A stretch of 64,000 nucleotides of DNA from Spongilla lacustris (GCA_949361645.1 OX442417.1:12957150-13021149); one strand, 5' to 3'; counted from the first letter of the stretch, positions 36,133 through 47,974 are shown. Notes: generated by a model from the letters alone, not told the origin. Translations and numbers: made by a program.

Positions 36133-37248
36133 CTACAGTGTGTCTTCTTCCCATGGTTCTTGGAGGTGTTCATGCAAGAAAATACTGTGAGTTGACCCTC
36201 TACATGGGGAACACTTTGAATTAATACTATCAGGTGGAATGTTTTTGTGTTGAACTGTAGCCGCAATGTCTTCAACATTCACCCAATCAGTTGCTTTTCC
36301 ATCAGGACAGTCACCAGTTATTACCAACACTTCATTTCCCCATCTTATTATAATACGATCAGGAACTACAAGATGGTCAATGATTGGGGCTCCTGGAGGA
36401 TTACCTTTATTCTTCCTATGTATTCTTCTGTGTTACTTTTCATTAAAAGCAGCTTTTTACTTGCAAAATACAGACCACATGCCTTACAAGTATGATCTTG
36501 TAAATCATTGGACAAAAAAAGGTCACATGGTACCATGTGAAAGACACATGCGAATTGAGGAAGCAGAGTGTTTAGTTGGCCATCCATGCTTATAGCCACT
36601 GAAAAAGTCCAGGTAGTGGCTGTTAGACTCGTCATTTCACTCTGGAGCCTTTAGCCCATTTAAAGGAACCTGTCTGGAATAATGGTACAGAAAGTACTCC
36701 TCCAGGGCAAGGAGCACTTAGAATTATCACACTTGACAATTTGTAAGCAATACTGCATGGCTTGTGCGAACATGGTCCTTAAACCATACTTCATCATAGG
36801 TAGTCATTTCTGCAGTGTTAAGTTTAGATTGGTTATAAACTCTGCGATAACAGGATGTTGGTCAGCCACCATGCCATTCCAAACTGCTGCCAATGTTTCA
36901 CCAGCATGTTTGAAGTTGCATTTCTCAAGTTCAGTATCAGTGGCTCTTCCTTGCTCATCCAGGTGAGTTCCATAATGATCATGTGGGAGAATGAGCTAGA
37001 CCTGCCAGTTCTCTGCTTAAAAGAGCCATCCTTCTTTCTACAGGATTGAAAGCACTGTGCTTTGGAGCATTAGTGCACACAAAACGAGCATCAAAGTTCA
37101 TAATTTTGAAGTTATGAATAGCAACTGAAACAGTTTTCATGAAGCGAGGATGTTTGTCTGGTCCTTCATCAACAATGCGCATGACAATGATGGCAGGCTT
37201 TGGGATGTTGGTCCATGGTGTGAACACAAATGAAGCAAACTCTTGCAC
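36133..37248 (-). pseudogene. Transposase-like (NPVERRM-type) protein, decayed
   Basis: Reading the minus strand from 37248: FASFVFTPWTNIPKPAIIVM, DEGPDKHPRFMKTVSVAIHN, then APKHSAFNPVERRMALLSRE. After a frame change it continues ILPHDHYGTHLDEQGRATDT and ELEKCNFKHAGETLAAVWNG to a stop near 36811. Farther on, FAQAMQYCLQIVKC, PDRFLPFNG and finally VLVITGDCPDGKATDWVNVE follow to the stop at 36133. I recall an uncharacterised invertebrate protein family with D-GPDENPR, NPVERRMAPLS, ILPHDxFGxHL and a C-terminal WxxxEDI. Such dispersed copies are probably transposon-encoded with an RNase-H-like fold. Frame shifts and stops show this copy is dead. Confidence 0.55.
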
Positions 37249-37383
37249 TTTAAACAGCCTTTGAGAATCTAATCCATGGCTGCATGCAGTTGAAGTGGAG
37301 TGCTTTCCAGAGCAGATGGCTATAGAGCTCTTTCATGGTCACATGATGCGTGGGCTTTAATTGCGTTAATTGCTTCATTGTCC

Positions 37384-37615
37384 TCCATCTTGGAGCTTGG
37401 TTTACTATGGAAATGTATGGGCTTATGCTCTACTACTTTTTGATAAGTTACTCACGCTCCGAGGGCACAGGTAAAAAAATCATATATCTTAAAAATGTTA
37501 TTTTTGTGTTTGAGCACAATAGTATACGTCTACATGCACTCTGAACTAATGTAACACACCAAAACCGAACATAAGCCCATACTTCTCCATAGTAAACGGG
37601 CACCAATATGGCGGA
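37384..37615. mobile_element. ~230-bp hairpin MITE with TCCGCCATATTGG ends
   Basis: The left end TCCATCTTGGAGCTTGGTTT with ACTATGG and TATGGGCTTATG is matched in inverse by the right end. A single related end, TCCGCCATCTTGGTGC, occurs at 50640. The TSD is not clear. Confidence 0.65.
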
Positions 37616-37989
37616 CTAATTAGATGATGAATACTATTAAATCACGCGATGAAAGAGCTTTATATAGGTTGGTCCGGAGTATGTTATTGATTCTGGGCTA
37701 CCAAGACAATCCGCTAGGTTTGATGTTTATGGCAGCATATACACTGAAGGAATCTGCTGCATGCAACCACCCAGTCATGGTCAGCCAAGGCAACTTTGTA
37801 TTCCATGTGCATGATGAGAGGGTAAATTGTGGGAGTCAATCCGATAGGAACCGTTGCTTTGTCTTCTAAACTACCAACGAATACTTCCTTGGGTCCCAGC
37901 TAGCGTGCTAGCAAGGGATTCCAAAGCCGGCTCTATTTGTGGCAGTACAGAAGTGAGTCAAGTGACTCAGTTTCATGCTTTATTTATAT

Positions 37990-38215
37990 ATCTGATATCA
38001 GCAGATGTTCTTCCAGGAAATTATACAGCCATTGGTATAATTGGCGCTCTTTAAAACTGTTCCTACTTTACCGAAAGAAGATGACAACTATGGAGAAAAA
38101 TGGGTCTTGGAACGATAACAGTACGAGCTCTTAAAGCAAACTGGCGAATTGAACAAAACATGTAAATGACCTTCCTTTCATTCTGGTTCGATAGCAACAA
38201 AGAGCTAAACTATCC
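37990..38215 (+). repeat. Dispersed repeat, copy 2
   Basis: Same-orientation relative of 3490-3700 (see that entry). Confidence 0.6.
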
Positions 38216-39960
38216 GATTCTCGGAATGTGAGTTATATGCGGGGTCGCGTTCTAACTCTCGATATATATCTATGATAATAGCTATGCAATTTTCCATGCC
38301 GTCGCGTCTGCAGTAGAGTTTCCTTCCATCGATGCCAATTCAGCCTGGCCTTGGCGTTGAGAAATGTTTTCCTTACATGGTATGCTACTTCAAAAGCCTA
38401 AAAGTTGCATTTTTATGCACCTATCAATGGTAAGTGCAACCCCTCCCCCCCCCCCCCCCCCCCCTCCAAAAAAAAAAAAAATCCGGGACATATAGGAGAT
38501 TAGTGAGGGGTTTGACCATTGTGAATACCATCACTCGTATGGGGGATTTGACATTGGGTGTGGTCAACAGCAAATGGCGCTGCTAATTGACCAGTTATTA
38601 ACCCCCAACCATCACGGGTGTTTCATTGCATTGAAAAAATGGACATTAGGTAGGTACTTGGATAAATCACGTAACTACCGTAAAAAATTGTTTCCCAAAA
38701 ATTGTGCCGTAATTTTTGACTGCCGGAGAGGATTAATTGATTTGTGGCGATCGATTGTTTGTGCTGGTTTTGAGTTCTGTTGTGCTTGCTATATTCTATA
38801 AAGGTAGCCCATGGCTTCTTTTAGCATTTGCTATTCGTTGTATACGGTGAAATGATTCGCAGTAGTAAGTTGTGGGCGTGTCAAAAAAGGGTATGGTTTG
38901 CTGGTTATAGAATTTTGTAGCGCATTGAATGGGTTCCATGAAATACATATGAAGGCATTAAGGACACCTAGTTGCATTACTCATTTAAGTATGAGGGCAA
39001 TCAGACGATGCGCAGGGTGTTGTCTCGAAGCCTCCACGAACGGCTTCATATGGTTTAAGATACGCGATTATCGTGAAAGCTAATAGCTTTTATGACAGTG
39101 GGACGTCATACTTATTTGCCTTAATGTTACAAAGATATGTTTTTCACTTTATTTTACGTAGGTAGAGAGTGTTAACGAGGTGTTCTATATAAAACGCACC
39201 TTATCGTTGCCGTGGGTTCTTTAGCTAGATTATTTTCAGACTCTGCTGCTTATGTAGTAAAAGCACCTTGCATATCTCGAGATTCTGATTTAGCGCAGTG
39301 CACTTATCAATCAAACCAATTTAATCAAAATTTGTCATAGCAACATGCAATGTGAGCTTATTATTCGTATTTTAATACTATATTTATGAAATTCTATATT
39401 TTTATTCAACACTTCTGTGTGTACTTGCATGGATAATGAAGACTGTTGCTGATGATTTGAAAATAATTTTTTTTTACCATTTTAAGAATTACATTTAATG
39501 AACGTAACTAACTGTAAGCACCCATGATACGAAAGGGGCTTGGTGTTTTTACATCCACACTAACATAGCATCCCAACGTTTAGAAAATACAAGAAGTATC
39601 ATATAATTATTGAGCACTCTGCTGGAAGCAGTCTCAACACTACACCTGATGTGTTGTGGTGGGCAATACATCATAATGTCAAAATTTTACAAGGTGTTGG
39701 GCTGAAGTACAGGTGTTTCTCAATGAGCAGTTTATAGTGTCTGTTGACACAGCTGAAAATGTAGCTGTTCCTCTACCAGTTTTGAATACAGAGCTGGATA
39801 AATGTAATGTGCAATCCACCATATGTTAAGAACTGATTAAACTTAAAATTAATAAAACAGCTAAATTAAGAAATTCATAAATGGCACATACCAGCAGTTT
39901 ATTGTAAATATAAAAAGTTGCTGTCTGTACACAAAGGATGTAAGATAACACAGAGGAGAT

Positions 39961-40715
39961 TTGCAAAACAAAATCACTGATTTGGTTCAAAACATAGAAT
40001 TACATGTAAGTAATGAAGAATTGCTACATCGATTATCAAGCTCAAATATCATCATGACCAGAAATGATAGCAAGACATATAGCACTGCTTGCTGCAAGGC
40101 TATTTACTATTGCCTCCAATATGGAGCACCCATAACACATGTGTGTAATGTGATTAGTGCAATACTTTTTGAATTGGTGGGTACAACTATTGATAGTCTT
40201 CCTCATAGTAGTACAGTATATCAATGTGTAGATTAGGGATCATCAGTGATATTCAGGTAAGTGAAGTAATGTATGCAAATAAAAATCTCACTCTTTCATG
40301 GGACTCAACAACAGTTGATGCATGGGACATCAATGACCTCCATATCAGTGTGCACACTGTGCCAGTAACTTCGTATGTACTGCAATTAGGTGCTATAGCC
40401 TCTGGTCAAACAGAAGACTATGTTTTCACATCAGTGATATAGCTTGACTCATATGATTTCTGTATTCAGTTGCAGAATTCATTTTTATATGTAAGGTCAA
40501 CAATACTTAACCATTTCAAAAATACCTTAACCGACAGAGTTGCTGAGCAAAAACAAAATATTCTGCATCATAGACACATTATTTCAGTGAAAAGTACTGG
40601 TAAAGTTCCCAAAGCCACCAACTGTTACTGGACACAGAAAGACATCGAGGAAGAAGGGGAAGATGAAAAAATATGCATATTACAGCTGTATTACTGGAAA
40701 TATTATTTTTGTTGA
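39961..40715 (+). pseudogene. Transposase-like relic of element E
   Basis: The first open stretch (39961-40236) includes NIIMTRNDSKTYSTACCKAI and YGAPITHVCNVISAILFELV. A one-base frame change near 40224 leads to RLGIISDIQVSEVMYANKNL, SWDSTTVDAWDINDLHISVH and LQLGAIASGQTEDYV, then a stop at 40442. A third stretch (40470-40715) begins QNSFLYVRSTILNHFKNTLT. The phrase (S/A)WD-x-TT, then INxxHISV and QLGAIASGxTEDY, fits the start of a catalytic core in a group of uncharacterised animal transposase-like proteins; the Asp would be the first metal ligand. Frame breaks make it inactive. A shorter inverted copy lies at 60075-60320. Confidence 0.5.
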
Positions 40716-42360
40716 TTTTTCTGACATGTGAAATGCCTTTTTCATTGAATGGTAAAATTTTGTTTCCGAGAACATGATATATATACATTTGGCTATATGT
40801 TTCTATATCGCTACCATGAGCAGCCTGCATATTTGGCATGATTTTTTGCATAATATCGGCTGTAGTACCTTCTAAAAAGGATTTTTATATGCAGGTATGT
40901 GTGGCAGTTACTCCTTATATATTTGGCTGCAGTAGCATATTTGGTAAGATCATTGTAGCAAATATAAGTTAAACCGGCACAGTTTTTTTTTGCGCGGTCA
41001 TTCAATTCCATACATTCAAAAGTACCGCTTTATGCTGCCGTATTGACCGAATGAAAAAAGATGATATGATAAGTAATATACCGTTGGAATGCACATTTTT
41101 TACTCTTTTTAGAACCATGCGAATTGTTGCAAAAATATCAATTTGAAAAAAATATCCAAGTACCTACATTAGGTCTCGTCCCCATAATTTCGTGCGTAAC
41201 AAGTATCCTAGACCCTCATTATCGCATGGCATTGGAATTCGGCTTATCTTTTGTAATCCGTTCAAAGTAAGCGCAGTACAGGTGAATATCTGTGTTATAC
41301 ACCCTTCGAGGACTACAGTGATATAAATTTTATCTTTTTAATGCTAACATACGCCATGATACGGGCCCGTGACTAATAGCGCTCCATTTAGAGTGGTTGG
41401 TTTCAAAAAGCTTTTTTTCGTTAATTTGCCTGACATGAGTTACAAAAACTTGTATAAACGTATACAGAAGTGCTGGTTGTATGCGATTTGGTTGTTTTTG
41501 TTAGCAGGCTTATTTTTTGTGAGTCGTACCAAGGCGCTGAATACGACCAATTTATGTATACTACAAGCATGGCGGCGGTCCGATTGCAATACATGTATCG
41601 TTGTATGTAGATGGTCGATCATGCACACTTCAAAAAGGGTGATGGATTACTGTGATCTCTCAATTAAACAGCTTGGACAACAACATTGGTTTAATTGTAT
41701 CCCTGTGGCAGTAAACTGAAGTATACGCGTAGCCAGATCCAGATCTGACGTAGCATGCATAAATACAACTTTAGCCTTGATTTTTTTTTTTTGCATACTG
41801 CATGTGTGTGGTTCAACATTCTAATTAGCGGTGGAAGAGAGGAGGTCAAGAGACAGTGCCTGCATGGGATGAATTGTTCCTGAGGCAAAGAACAAATTGT
41901 AGCTTAGTGACAGGGGTAGAGGTGCAAGTGGGTGGAGCCAATCTGTACAAGAGAAGAGTCATTACAAGTTGTAGCCATGACAGTGAAGCTGCTCACATGA
42001 TAGTCTGGCTGTTAGTATCTAGAGGGGACCATGTTCATATAGGTTGGTTCACCACCTGGCTGGATGGAAAATGTGATGAGGTGTGCTGAGTTGTGTCAGC
42101 GGTGTGCTGCATGGAGTGTGACCGCATAGTTTGACCTTTGAGACCACTACATTATATTAGATGACAGCATCATAACCATGAAAACAACACATGTACAATC
42201 ATGCCTCTACACGCCCCACACATGTAACACGGAGTCCCCATGAGGCATGCAGAATACAGTAGAAACTTCTACAGCTTAAAGACCATGTACAAGTAAAATA
42301 AACACAACACATAGACTTACGCAAATAAAATAATCAAATTGAGCAAGAAAATAAGTGAAC
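40716..42360. other. Interior of element E, no clear gene
   Basis: Short open frames only. One at 41856-42089 (AWDELFLRQRTNCSLVTGVE, then VWLLVSRGDHVHIGWFTTWL) looks somewhat protein-like but has no ATG and no family I can name. Confidence 0.35.
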
Positions 42361-42853
42361 AAGGGATGGAGGGAGGGGAGGGAGGGAGGGAGGGGGAGGG
42401 AGGGAGGAGGAGGGAGGGAGGAGGGAGGGAGGGAGGGGGAGAGAGGAAGGGAGGGAGGGGAGGGAGGGGGAGGGAGAGAGGGGGGAGGGAGGGAGGGAGG
42501 GGGAGGGAGGAAGGAAGGGAGGATGAGGAAGGGAGGGGAGGGAGGAAGGGAGGGAGAGAGGGAGGGAGAGGGAGGAGGGGAGGAAGGGAGGGAGGGAGGG
42601 AGGGGGAGGGAGGGAGGGGGAGGGAGGGAGGGGGAGGGAGGGAGGGGGAGGGAGGGGAGGAAATGAGGGAGGGGGAGGGAGGGAGGGGGAGGGAGGAGGG
42701 AGGAAGGCGGAGAGAGAGGAAGGGAGGAGGAGAGGGAGGGAGAGGGAGGAAGGAAGGAAAGAAGGGAAGGAGAGGGAGGGAGGAAAGAAGGGAAGGGATA
42801 CGGAGGAAGGGAGGGAGGAAAGAAGGGAAGGGAGAGTGAGGAAGGGAAGGTGG
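42361..42853. repeat. Polypurine GGGA tract, interrupted
   Basis: About 490 bases almost free of pyrimidines on this strand (GGGAGGGA, GAGGAAGG). The same composition resumes at 44826-44873, on the far side of the element inserted at 42855. The two pieces were one tract. Confidence 0.9.
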
Positions 42854-43028
42854 ACAGTGGCGGATACAGGGGGGGGGGGGGGGGGGCAAACCCGGCCTAT
42901 GCCCCCCCTAACTAATAAGGATACGCCTCCTGTCCATTGTAATGAATTTAATTACATGTCATCAGCGCCGCACTGTCTTAGGCGCTAGACCTGTCGTGAC
43001 ACGTGGCACTTTTTCTATTGTGCTTTTG

Positions 43029-43142
43029 AGCGTTCAGTTCGTACATTCGTTCAGCGTTCAGTTCGTACATTCGCTCAGCGTTCAGTTCGTACATTCGTTC
43101 AGCGTTCAGTTCGTACATTCGTTCAGCGTTCAGTTCGTACAT
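43029..43142. repeat. 24-bp minisatellite, ~4.7 copies
   Basis: Units of CGTTCAGTTCGTACATTCGT plus TCAG, close to perfect, just upstream of the short frame at 43212. Confidence 0.92.
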
Positions 43143-43211
43143 TGCGAATTTCAATTTCAATTGCCGTCAGGAAAGTAGTAGATCTGCGGAGTCCGCCGTC
43201 ATCCGGATCCC

Positions 43212-43292
43212 ATGGCTAAGCGTCAGCTGACCATTGCTGAAGTGTTTGCGGCGTGCAAAAAGTGTACAGTGTATGTGCCAATGAATCATTAA
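43212..43292 (+). pseudogene. Possible hAT transposase N-terminus remnant
   Basis: ATG opens MAKRQLTIAEVFAACKK before diverging to a stop ten codons later. Many animal hAT transposases with a TTF/BED-type zinc finger start with a KRQLTxxxxF phrase. The location inside a hAT5-type element agrees with that. The frame is only 26 codons, so the rest is deleted or lies behind a splice site (GTACAG follows AAGT). Confidence 0.35.
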
Positions 43293-43464
43293 TCATACGA
43301 GTGAGATTTTGTAGTGAAGAAAGCAGAGTCCACTCTTGAGTGCCTAACCCTAAATACACCAGTGGCTAGGGTTTTGGAGCGGAGATGATGGTGCTTACTG
43401 CGCTTTCCCAGACACCCTGGCAAGTTCGGAGGGGCACGCCCCCATTCCCATCCCTAGCTATATG

Positions 43465-44783
43465 CAGGGTTGCCGAAAGTCAGGCCGGGGTCCGGCCTGT
43501 GACCAGCCGGTCTGACAGCCCCGGCCTGTCAGATCGGCCTGCCAGGTCGATATTAATAATACATTCATAGCTAATTGATAATTTGATTGCTTACATGTAG
43601 ATTGTATGAATGGCCTTGAATGTTGTTCAGACTCATTTGTGCTGCGCACGAATCCACTTCAGGTACTCCACTTTTATCAGATGTGCTTCCTCCAACCCCG
43701 ATCTTTGCATACATAATCCAGACGAATTCGTAATTACCGTAGAGTATTGGCGCCCCCCCCCCCCCCCTCCAAAAAAAAAAAAAGGTCCCGTGTTTAAACG
43801 AGCGTATCGACGTAATCATGAACGCAGCTGCGTGAGCTGCGTGCCATACTTTAAACTCCTGCTGGAGTGCCAGTTCTTTCCTGAAATGTTTAAACGGGTA
43901 CGCGGAAGTTTTAAAGATTACGTCGATATACGTTTGTTTCCCACTAAGTAGAAAACAAAACACTAACTCTACTTCCATTGTTTGGTCGCATTTCAAGGTG
44001 TACAGAGTCTATATATCTTTCATATAAAAGAACTCTAGCTGCTAAAAGCTAAAAAGCCCCCACTTGAACAGTATTTTACAATGAAGGTTCCCCCATTATC
44101 TGTGTCATGCACCACTCATATTTTATGTCATCTGTTGATCACAACTCCATGCATGAGTTGCACTTGCAACCTTATTCATGTAAGTACATGTACATTTTTG
44201 GTAATGACAACGTGAGTTTCTCATTCTCGTGCACAACTGACCATGCTAAAGAACTCCATTATTCGCATGACTTCTCTACTGAATGCATCATGTACATGTT
44301 AATCACTTGGAACAGGAATCTATAACCCACATCAATGAAGCTGTCCAGTACATCCCCCACCCCCATCCCCAACCCCACCTCATTCACCTCCATAAAAATG
44401 GTTGGTAGTATATGTAATGTGGAACACTCGACACAGAAATATGCTTTGGCCTGTATCTCTATATGTGATCAGGCATGCAGTTTACATTTATGTACATGTA
44501 TGTATTATTTGCACTTCCAATACTGCCAATGCCACACATGCAGAGTCAGTAATCCTTCCTAACTGAGACAGAGCACCCTGAAATCAGTCAAAGCTGTGCA
44601 TCTGTATATGATCTCTGATAACACAATGCATGTAATTGCTGGTGCATGCATTGGTGTGACAATCTACTCCCCCTTTGTGGGCGGATCCCGGCCTGTCAGG
44701 TGAGAGTCCGGCCTGCCAGGCCAAGCGGACAGTCCGGCCTGGCAGGCCGACCTGTCATGCCGGGCTGGCCTTCGGCAACCCTG
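43465..44783. mobile_element. hAT-like element nested in the 42855 element
   Basis: Ends are CAGGGTTGCCGAA and TTCGGCAACCCTG, followed inside by copies of GGCCTGTCAG and GGCCTGCCAGGCC. Flanks GCTATATG and CCTAAATG match at 6 of 8 positions, an imperfect 8-bp TSD. The interior has no recognisable gene and a C-run/A-run at 43753-43784. Confidence 0.6.
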
Positions 44784-44830
44784 CCTAAATGCCCCCCCTA
44801 ACACAAAATCCTGTATCCGCCCCTGGTGGA

Positions 44831-45784
44831 GGGAGAGCGAGGAAGGCGGAGGGAGAGGGAGCAAGAGGGTGTGAATGTAGGCCAAAACACAAGGACATGT
44901 GGCTTGTGGGATATACACATTCAACAATACATCATCACAAGCTCTAGTCACATGACTTGCTCCACTCACTTGTATTGTGTAGATAGGCTATAGCCGTGTC
45001 TCATTGCAGGAAAAGGTCAAAATAAACCTGTAGAGCTCGCCAAACACATCTTGAATTAGCAGGTATGCCTGACTCCCCAACATGAAGAGGGTGAAAACTG
45101 AGGTGGGCGTGGCAGCAGGGGGAAAACATTATCGCCAGAGGGGCGGGGCTTACTATGCTGAACTGTATATTATAGTGCCCTGGGGATGAAAGGACTAGCA
45201 CCTTCCTCCTCCCATTAACACTTTCTATCCTCCCAACCTCCTTTTCAAGCCTTTGTTTTGTAGAAATTAGCGGGAAGCAGTAGTTCCACAGAGAATGTAG
45301 GCTAGCACAGCTGTAGATTGTCTCTAGATTGCCTCGAGACATTTTTTTCAACTAATATTGTCCGCATAAAAGGCCCGGTATACCCTACTCACTGTACTGC
45401 ACTTGACATGAAGAAATTTCCATCCGCTTCTATTGCAGCATGAGCGCACGTGATACTGCTTTATTCATGATTAGCTAGTCCAGGGTAAAGGGTTTTGTTC
45501 TCGCTTCAGAAAATAAGTCTGCACATAAGCTAGGCATGTTTAAAACGGGCAAGGATCTATCTTTACAACAAGGTGCATTTCACACCCTTTTCTCAGGCAT
45601 TATCTCGAGAAAAACGGCTTGCCGTTCGAGTGGTTCAGGAATGCCAAAACAAAAACAAAGAAACCGTGAGATGCGCGACTTTAGTGGGCTAATAAAAAAC
45701 ATCCCTCAATAGTGCGCATTGACGTTTTGTAGTGCCGAACTGAATATAGAACAGTTAAAAAATATATTGGTATTTTATGGTAAA
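44831..45784. other. Right interior of element E, no gene seen
   Basis: After the remaining polypurine tract, no coding-like frame or repeat was recognised before the right end of element E. Confidence 0.45.
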
Positions 45785-45965
45785 CGCATCTTCACAAAAT
45801 AGGGATTAGAACATTGACCACATTTTAATGAGCTCCTATGGGACCCAGATAAGAATTGTACCGTAATATACATACGTTTTCTAATTAACAACCTAATGTC
45901 CATCTCGAAACAGCCGTGCCATGGGGCGTTTGATTTAATAAATGTCAAATCCCCATATGTCCCGG

Positions 45966-45999
<34 letters not shown>

Positions 46000-46105
46000 G
46001 CACTTACCACTGACAGGTGCATTAAGGCCACCATTGCTTGTCCGACGTCGGTTTTTCATCTCATTCCGGCAGATCATGACGGAACTGATTTTCATGGTTT
46101 GTTTG

Positions 46106-46109
<4 letters not shown>

Positions 46110-46197
<88 letters not shown>
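46110..46197. repeat. (GT)n microsatellite
   Basis: A pure GT tract of about 88 bases just right of the interrupted MITE. A shorter impure TG tract is at 46619-46690. Confidence 0.95.
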
Positions 46198-46203
<6 letters not shown>

Positions 46204-46451
46204 GCAGCGCCTTCTTGTAGGTCTCGCGCACGCGGAAGTACAAATCCCGCCTCTTGTTGCAAACTGACGCCGCCATCATACCAACGTTTTGATTTTTAAC
46301 CTGTCACACATACATACATACCCTACATATGATCAGCATGACATCATTTGTGAACGCCCCCTTACCGGCCACCTATACTAGCCTGGCCTGTAGTTCTCTG
46401 TCTTGAATTATTGCGTGTAGAAACGTCACACTAATATATTCATATTTACAA

Positions 46452-46475
46452 ATGGCTCTGAAGAGAATCAACAAG
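46452..46475 (+). CDS. UBE2D-type first exon (MALKRINK)
   Basis: ATG GCT CTG AAG AGA ATC AAC AAG encodes MALKRINK, the standard first exon of UBE2D-class E2 enzymes (MALKRIHK or MALKRINK in animals), and a GT donor (GTAGCG) follows at the position where the family has its first intron. The 5' flank (46360-46451) is repeated, inverted, at the left edge of the window. The next exon on this strand is the partly missing exon 2 at 55435, so it is probably the first exon of that gene, with a ~9-kb intron holding element D, a foldback and others. It could instead be an orphan exon of a separate copy. Confidence 0.7.
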
Positions 46476-46617
46476 GTAGCGGGCGTGCTGACATGACTTG
46501 TGTGAGGGGCAATTATGATTGATGATGAGCGTACGCACTAGAGTTCAGTTTGAAGATTGTGTTGCCATCATGTTTTTGTGGTAACAACATGACTCAAGAG
46601 TCTGTTGGGTTACCGCT

Positions 46618-46663
<46 letters not shown>

Positions 46664-47156
46664 GTGTTGTGTGCGTGTGTGCGCGTGTTTATGTTGTGTG
46701 TTTGTGCGTTGTATGTGTGTGCATGCTGTGTATATATTTTGTACATCACGGCTGTTTGCGGCTGGACACTAGGTTTATAATTAGACAATACGGTATACGC
46801 CCCTAAAGCTGTAATGTTCGTACCTCATTATACATGTTGTTTTTGGCGATCCATATACCACACGTGTTGTAAGCAATTCTGTTGAAACAAATAGCTCCCG
46901 CACACACCCTACCAGTCTAGTCAACAATATGATAAACGCGCAACAGCTTTTGATTTGATTAATAGTTATGCGCAGCCCGTTTTTAAGCCTATGTAATTTT
47001 GGCGGGTCTACTTCAAGCTTGGTGTACGACCGAACCAACCGACAGAACAGGACGGTAAGCAAGAACACTAAACAACACACATGGGAGAGCATATATACAA
47101 TGTTCAGAACTAGCCAACTTTTTTTTTTAACACCGAACTGGACATGAGTATTTTTA

Positions 47157-47820
47157 TGAATAACAGGTGTGGTTTTGGATGGAGCACCACAAAACGACAG
47201 TCAAAGAGCTGCGTGGTCGCTTCTTGGTGGAGGCTAGGAAAAAGAAAACAAGGAGTTCATACATCTGCCAAGGTTGCAGCTCATTTGTACACTGTCTTTG
47301 CTATTAACACCAGCAATGACATAGTTAAAACTCACCCTCCTTGCTTCTGCAGCAGTTCTGCTATACTGTTGCAAACTTGTGCTGCCTGCTGTTGACTGTG
47401 GGGGATAGTAGTAAATTGTGTTCACCTTACATTCTGATTTGCCATACATTATCACCCTGCCTGCAGTTGTCCACAGCCCACAGAAGATCATGCATGCAAT
47501 AGCCCCTCCCACTGAATCCTTACTGGCTGACCACTTAATGGCCAGCTCCAACAATCCAGCAATCCTGGAGCAACTACTGTGTCCCATATACCTGAGGATT
47601 TTACACCAGCCTCTGGAGCTCCCATGTAGGGCACTGGTGTGCACTGCCTGCATGGTCGAGTGGTTCAAGGTGTTCAAGGTGTTCAATTGTACTGGGTCAA
47701 ATGTCCATGCTGCTTCATGGATACTCCACTAACTGCACCACAGCTAAAGGCAGCAACACTATTGATCCAGGCACTTCTGTGTCAAACCTGTAGGAAGGAC
47801 ATTAAGGCTTGTGAGTATGG

Positions 47821-47853
<33 letters not shown>

Positions 47854-47854
47854 A

Positions 47855-47887
<33 letters not shown>

Positions 47888-47974
47888 CAGTGCAATGGTG
47901 AACCAGCGAAGGCTGACCTGCAGAAAGCAGGAAAACGCATGTTGGATTTGGCCTCCTCGGAGAACACAGGGGGC
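47157..47974 (+). pseudogene. RAG1-N-terminal-like protein in element D
   Basis: An open stretch after GAATAACAG (47157-47400) contains KVAAHLYTVFAINTSNDIVK and THPPCFCSSS, aligning with AINVNDD...THPECVCKHC of element C and with the HPxxxCxxC of RAG1. The RING-like part (47565-47690) reads LLCPIYLRILHQPLELPCRA, LVCTACMVEWFKV. After a frame change at the repeated TTCAAGGTG near 47690 it continues VKCPCCFMDTPLTAPQLKAA, LLIQALLCQTCRKDIKAC. The frame then runs through a CA microsatellite (47820-47888; a GTGAGT donor at 47811 might splice it out) to CNGEPAKADLQKAGKRMLDL, ASSENTGG and stop. The second RING Cys is Tyr and the expected His is Ala. Confidence 0.7.
47820..47888. repeat. CA microsatellite inside element D gene
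   Basis: CA with CG interruptions, directly after a GTGAGT donor-like site in the N-RAG reading frame. Confidence 0.92.

Larger units (their letters stand above)
42855..44825 (+). mobile_element. hAT5-type element, 5-bp TSD GTGGA
   Basis: Begins CAGTGGCGGATACAGGGG and ends CCTGTATCCGCCCCTG. GTGGA flanks both sides (42850-42854, 44826-44830). It is the same family as the 126-bp MITE at 7105 but 1971 bp long, and itself interrupted by the element at 43465. It holds a 24-bp minisatellite (43029-43142) and a transposase-like start at 43212. Confidence 0.8.
38613..45918. mobile_element. N-RAG-family transposon (element E), TSD CCAT
   Basis: Left end CACGGGTGTTTCATTGCATT with ATGGACATTAGGT inside. 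The right end in inverse is CACGGCTGTTTCGAGATGGA with CATTAGGT. CCAT flanks both sides (38609-38612, 45919-45922). The ends are those of elements A-D, especially D (CACGGCTGTTTGCGGCTGGA, then CACTAGGT). At 7306 bp it is the longest member, but about 2 kb is a nested hAT-like insertion. It contains the transposase-like relic at 39961-40715 and no RAG1-like zinc domain that I can find. Confidence 0.8.
38416..46021. mobile_element. Interrupted ~300-bp MITE, possibly Harbinger-type (TSD TTA)
   Basis: The left end TGCACCTATCAATGGTAAGT (plus GCAACCCC, a C-run, then TCCGGGACATAT) is matched in inverse at 45948-46021. TTA lies on both outer sides (38413-38415, 46022-46024); TWA duplications are typical of PIF/Harbinger. 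It is split by the 7.3-kb element E. Confidence 0.6.

Noticed and set aside
41856..42089. Frame AWDELFLRQ...GWFTTWLDG
   Set aside because: Starts at GTG only, lies inside element E, and I recognise no homologue.
42317..42889. Open frames of up to 190 codons made of GREGG or SLPP repeats
   Set aside because: Products of the polypurine GGGA tract, which lacks stop codons on either strand by composition.
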